Assembly: GCF_001439665.1 (NCBI RefSeq)
Contig: NZ_LMAK01000011.1
Location: 167,899 to 231,898, forward strand
Reading direction: 5' to 3'
Source of the DNA: Formosa algae
GTDB taxonomy: Bacteria; Bacteroidota; Bacteroidia; Flavobacteriales; Flavobacteriaceae
Length of the DNA: 64,000 nucleotides
The notes under the pieces were generated by a model. That model was not told the origin of the DNA. It saw nothing but the letters and a program-made list of their open reading frames with translations, and searched no databases. The translations under genes and the position numbers were made by a program. Shown in pieces: positions 63,890 to 64,000 of this stretch (positions are counted from its first letter, which is position 1; each line of letters starts with the position of its first letter).

Positions 63890-64000
63890 TGTACAACACC
63901 GTGTATAATTAATTGCTGTATTTCTGCCTACTTGCGAATATTCCTGCGGAATATTCACGGGTTCGTAAAAGTTTGCTAACTTAGTTGCTAAACCACGCAA
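63890..64000 (+). repeat. attC-like recombination site B (cut by window end)
   Basis: R'' TGTACAAC (63890-63897), three bases, L'' GTGTATAATTAATTGC (63901-63916, identical to site A), and a perfect central hairpin GAATATTCC-TGC-GGAATATTC (63936-63956). TTAGTTGC then leads to the first bases of L' (GCAA, 63997-64000). The L'' to L' distance is about two bases longer than in site A and the centre is roughly 70 percent alike. Confidence 0.8.

Larger units (their letters stand above)
60943..64000 (+). mobile_element. integron-like element: tyrosine recombinase, attI-like region and cassette array (open at right)
   Basis: A recombinase gene is followed by a structured, attI-like region and at least two gene cassettes. 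Each cassette is closed by a related, roughly 137-bp palindromic repeat (63144-63280 and 63890 to beyond 64000). All genes read in the plus direction. The cassettes begin at TT (62284 and 63273), directly after a G. Each cassette's first bases are the complement of the R''-like box at its own end. The right limit is not in the window. Confidence 0.85.
63273..64000 (+). mobile_element. gene cassette 2 (right end outside window)
   Basis: The cassette begins TTGTACAC after G63272. GTTGTACA at its start is the exact complement of TGTACAAC (63890-63897), the R''-like box of its own repeat B. It contains one gene with a 14-nt leader and ends beyond base 64000. Confidence 0.78.

Noticed and set aside
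63144..64000. CRISPR array reading of the two related repeats
   Set aside because: The copies are over 100 bp long, about 750 bp apart, and separated by whole genes. There are no short regular spacers and no cas genes.
1..64000. tRNA, rRNA or transposase genes
   Set aside because: I scanned the intergenic regions and translated frames and saw no cloverleaf-type sequence, rRNA segment or DDE/HUH transposase.

Overview
The window is AT-rich chromosomal DNA whose proteins point to a marine-type member of the Flavobacteriaceae (Bacteroidota). The signs are a complete-looking menaquinone cluster, OmpA-type proteins, a fragment of a TonB-dependent receptor, DUF4251 and other Bacteroidota-type families, near absence of Shine-Dalgarno sequences, and several copies of the Bacteroidota -7 element TAnnTTTG. 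I saw no rRNA, tRNA, CRISPR array, phage structural genes or transposase.

Layout. 1-5 kb: 5'-part of ettA with a small membrane protein, a hexuronate-type MFS carrier and a divergent AraJ-type MFS carrier, separated by a region with LacI-type palindromes. 5-11.6 kb: an OmpA porin-like protein, a MarR/pirin/FMN-reductase/DoxX stress operon, an acyl-CoA carboxylase beta subunit and an OmpA-family secreted protein. 11.6-23 kb: the menaquinone genes menE, menC, menA, menB, menD, isochorismate synthase and a hotdog thioesterase (probable DHNA-CoA hydrolase), interleaved with a CPBP protease, an MBL-fold hydrolase, a CvfB-like S1 protein and a C1 peptidase. No menH is present. 24.7-33.3 kb: a heavy-metal resistance operon made of a Cys/His-rich DUF6660-like protein, an RND pump fused to its own TolC-type outer-membrane factor, the adaptor, a Fur-family regulator and a P1B-ATPase. 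33-39 kb: a B12-binding radical SAM protein, a methyltransferase, an MFS exporter and two unknown small proteins. 39.4-43.4 kb: the anaerobic pyruvate-formate lyase set pflB-pflA-focA; pflA appears to start at an ATT codon. 43.8-50.5 kb: mixed metabolic and envelope genes (serine hydrolase, GNATs, LLM oxidoreductase, GH1 glycosidase, RlpA). 50.5-54.8 kb: a surface-modification group (formyltransferase, MBOAT, SGNH, FemAB/BioF2-like acyltransferase). 55-60.8 kb: HAD hydrolase, lipoprotein, an LRR-protein kinase, a decayed TonB-receptor tail, SRPBCC protein and YheT-like hydrolase.

The most interesting region is the right end (about 60.9-64.0 kb). A tyrosine recombinase is followed by an attI-like region and then gene cassettes, each ending in a roughly 137-bp attC-like palindromic repeat. 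The 5' end of each cassette is complementary to the R''-like box at its own 3' end, not to its neighbour's. This places the crossover at G|TT, as in classical integrons. Yet the recombinase shows no IntI-specific insertion, carries an extra N-terminal domain, and is transcribed in the same direction as the cassettes. The array runs off the end of the window, so its full size cannot be seen.
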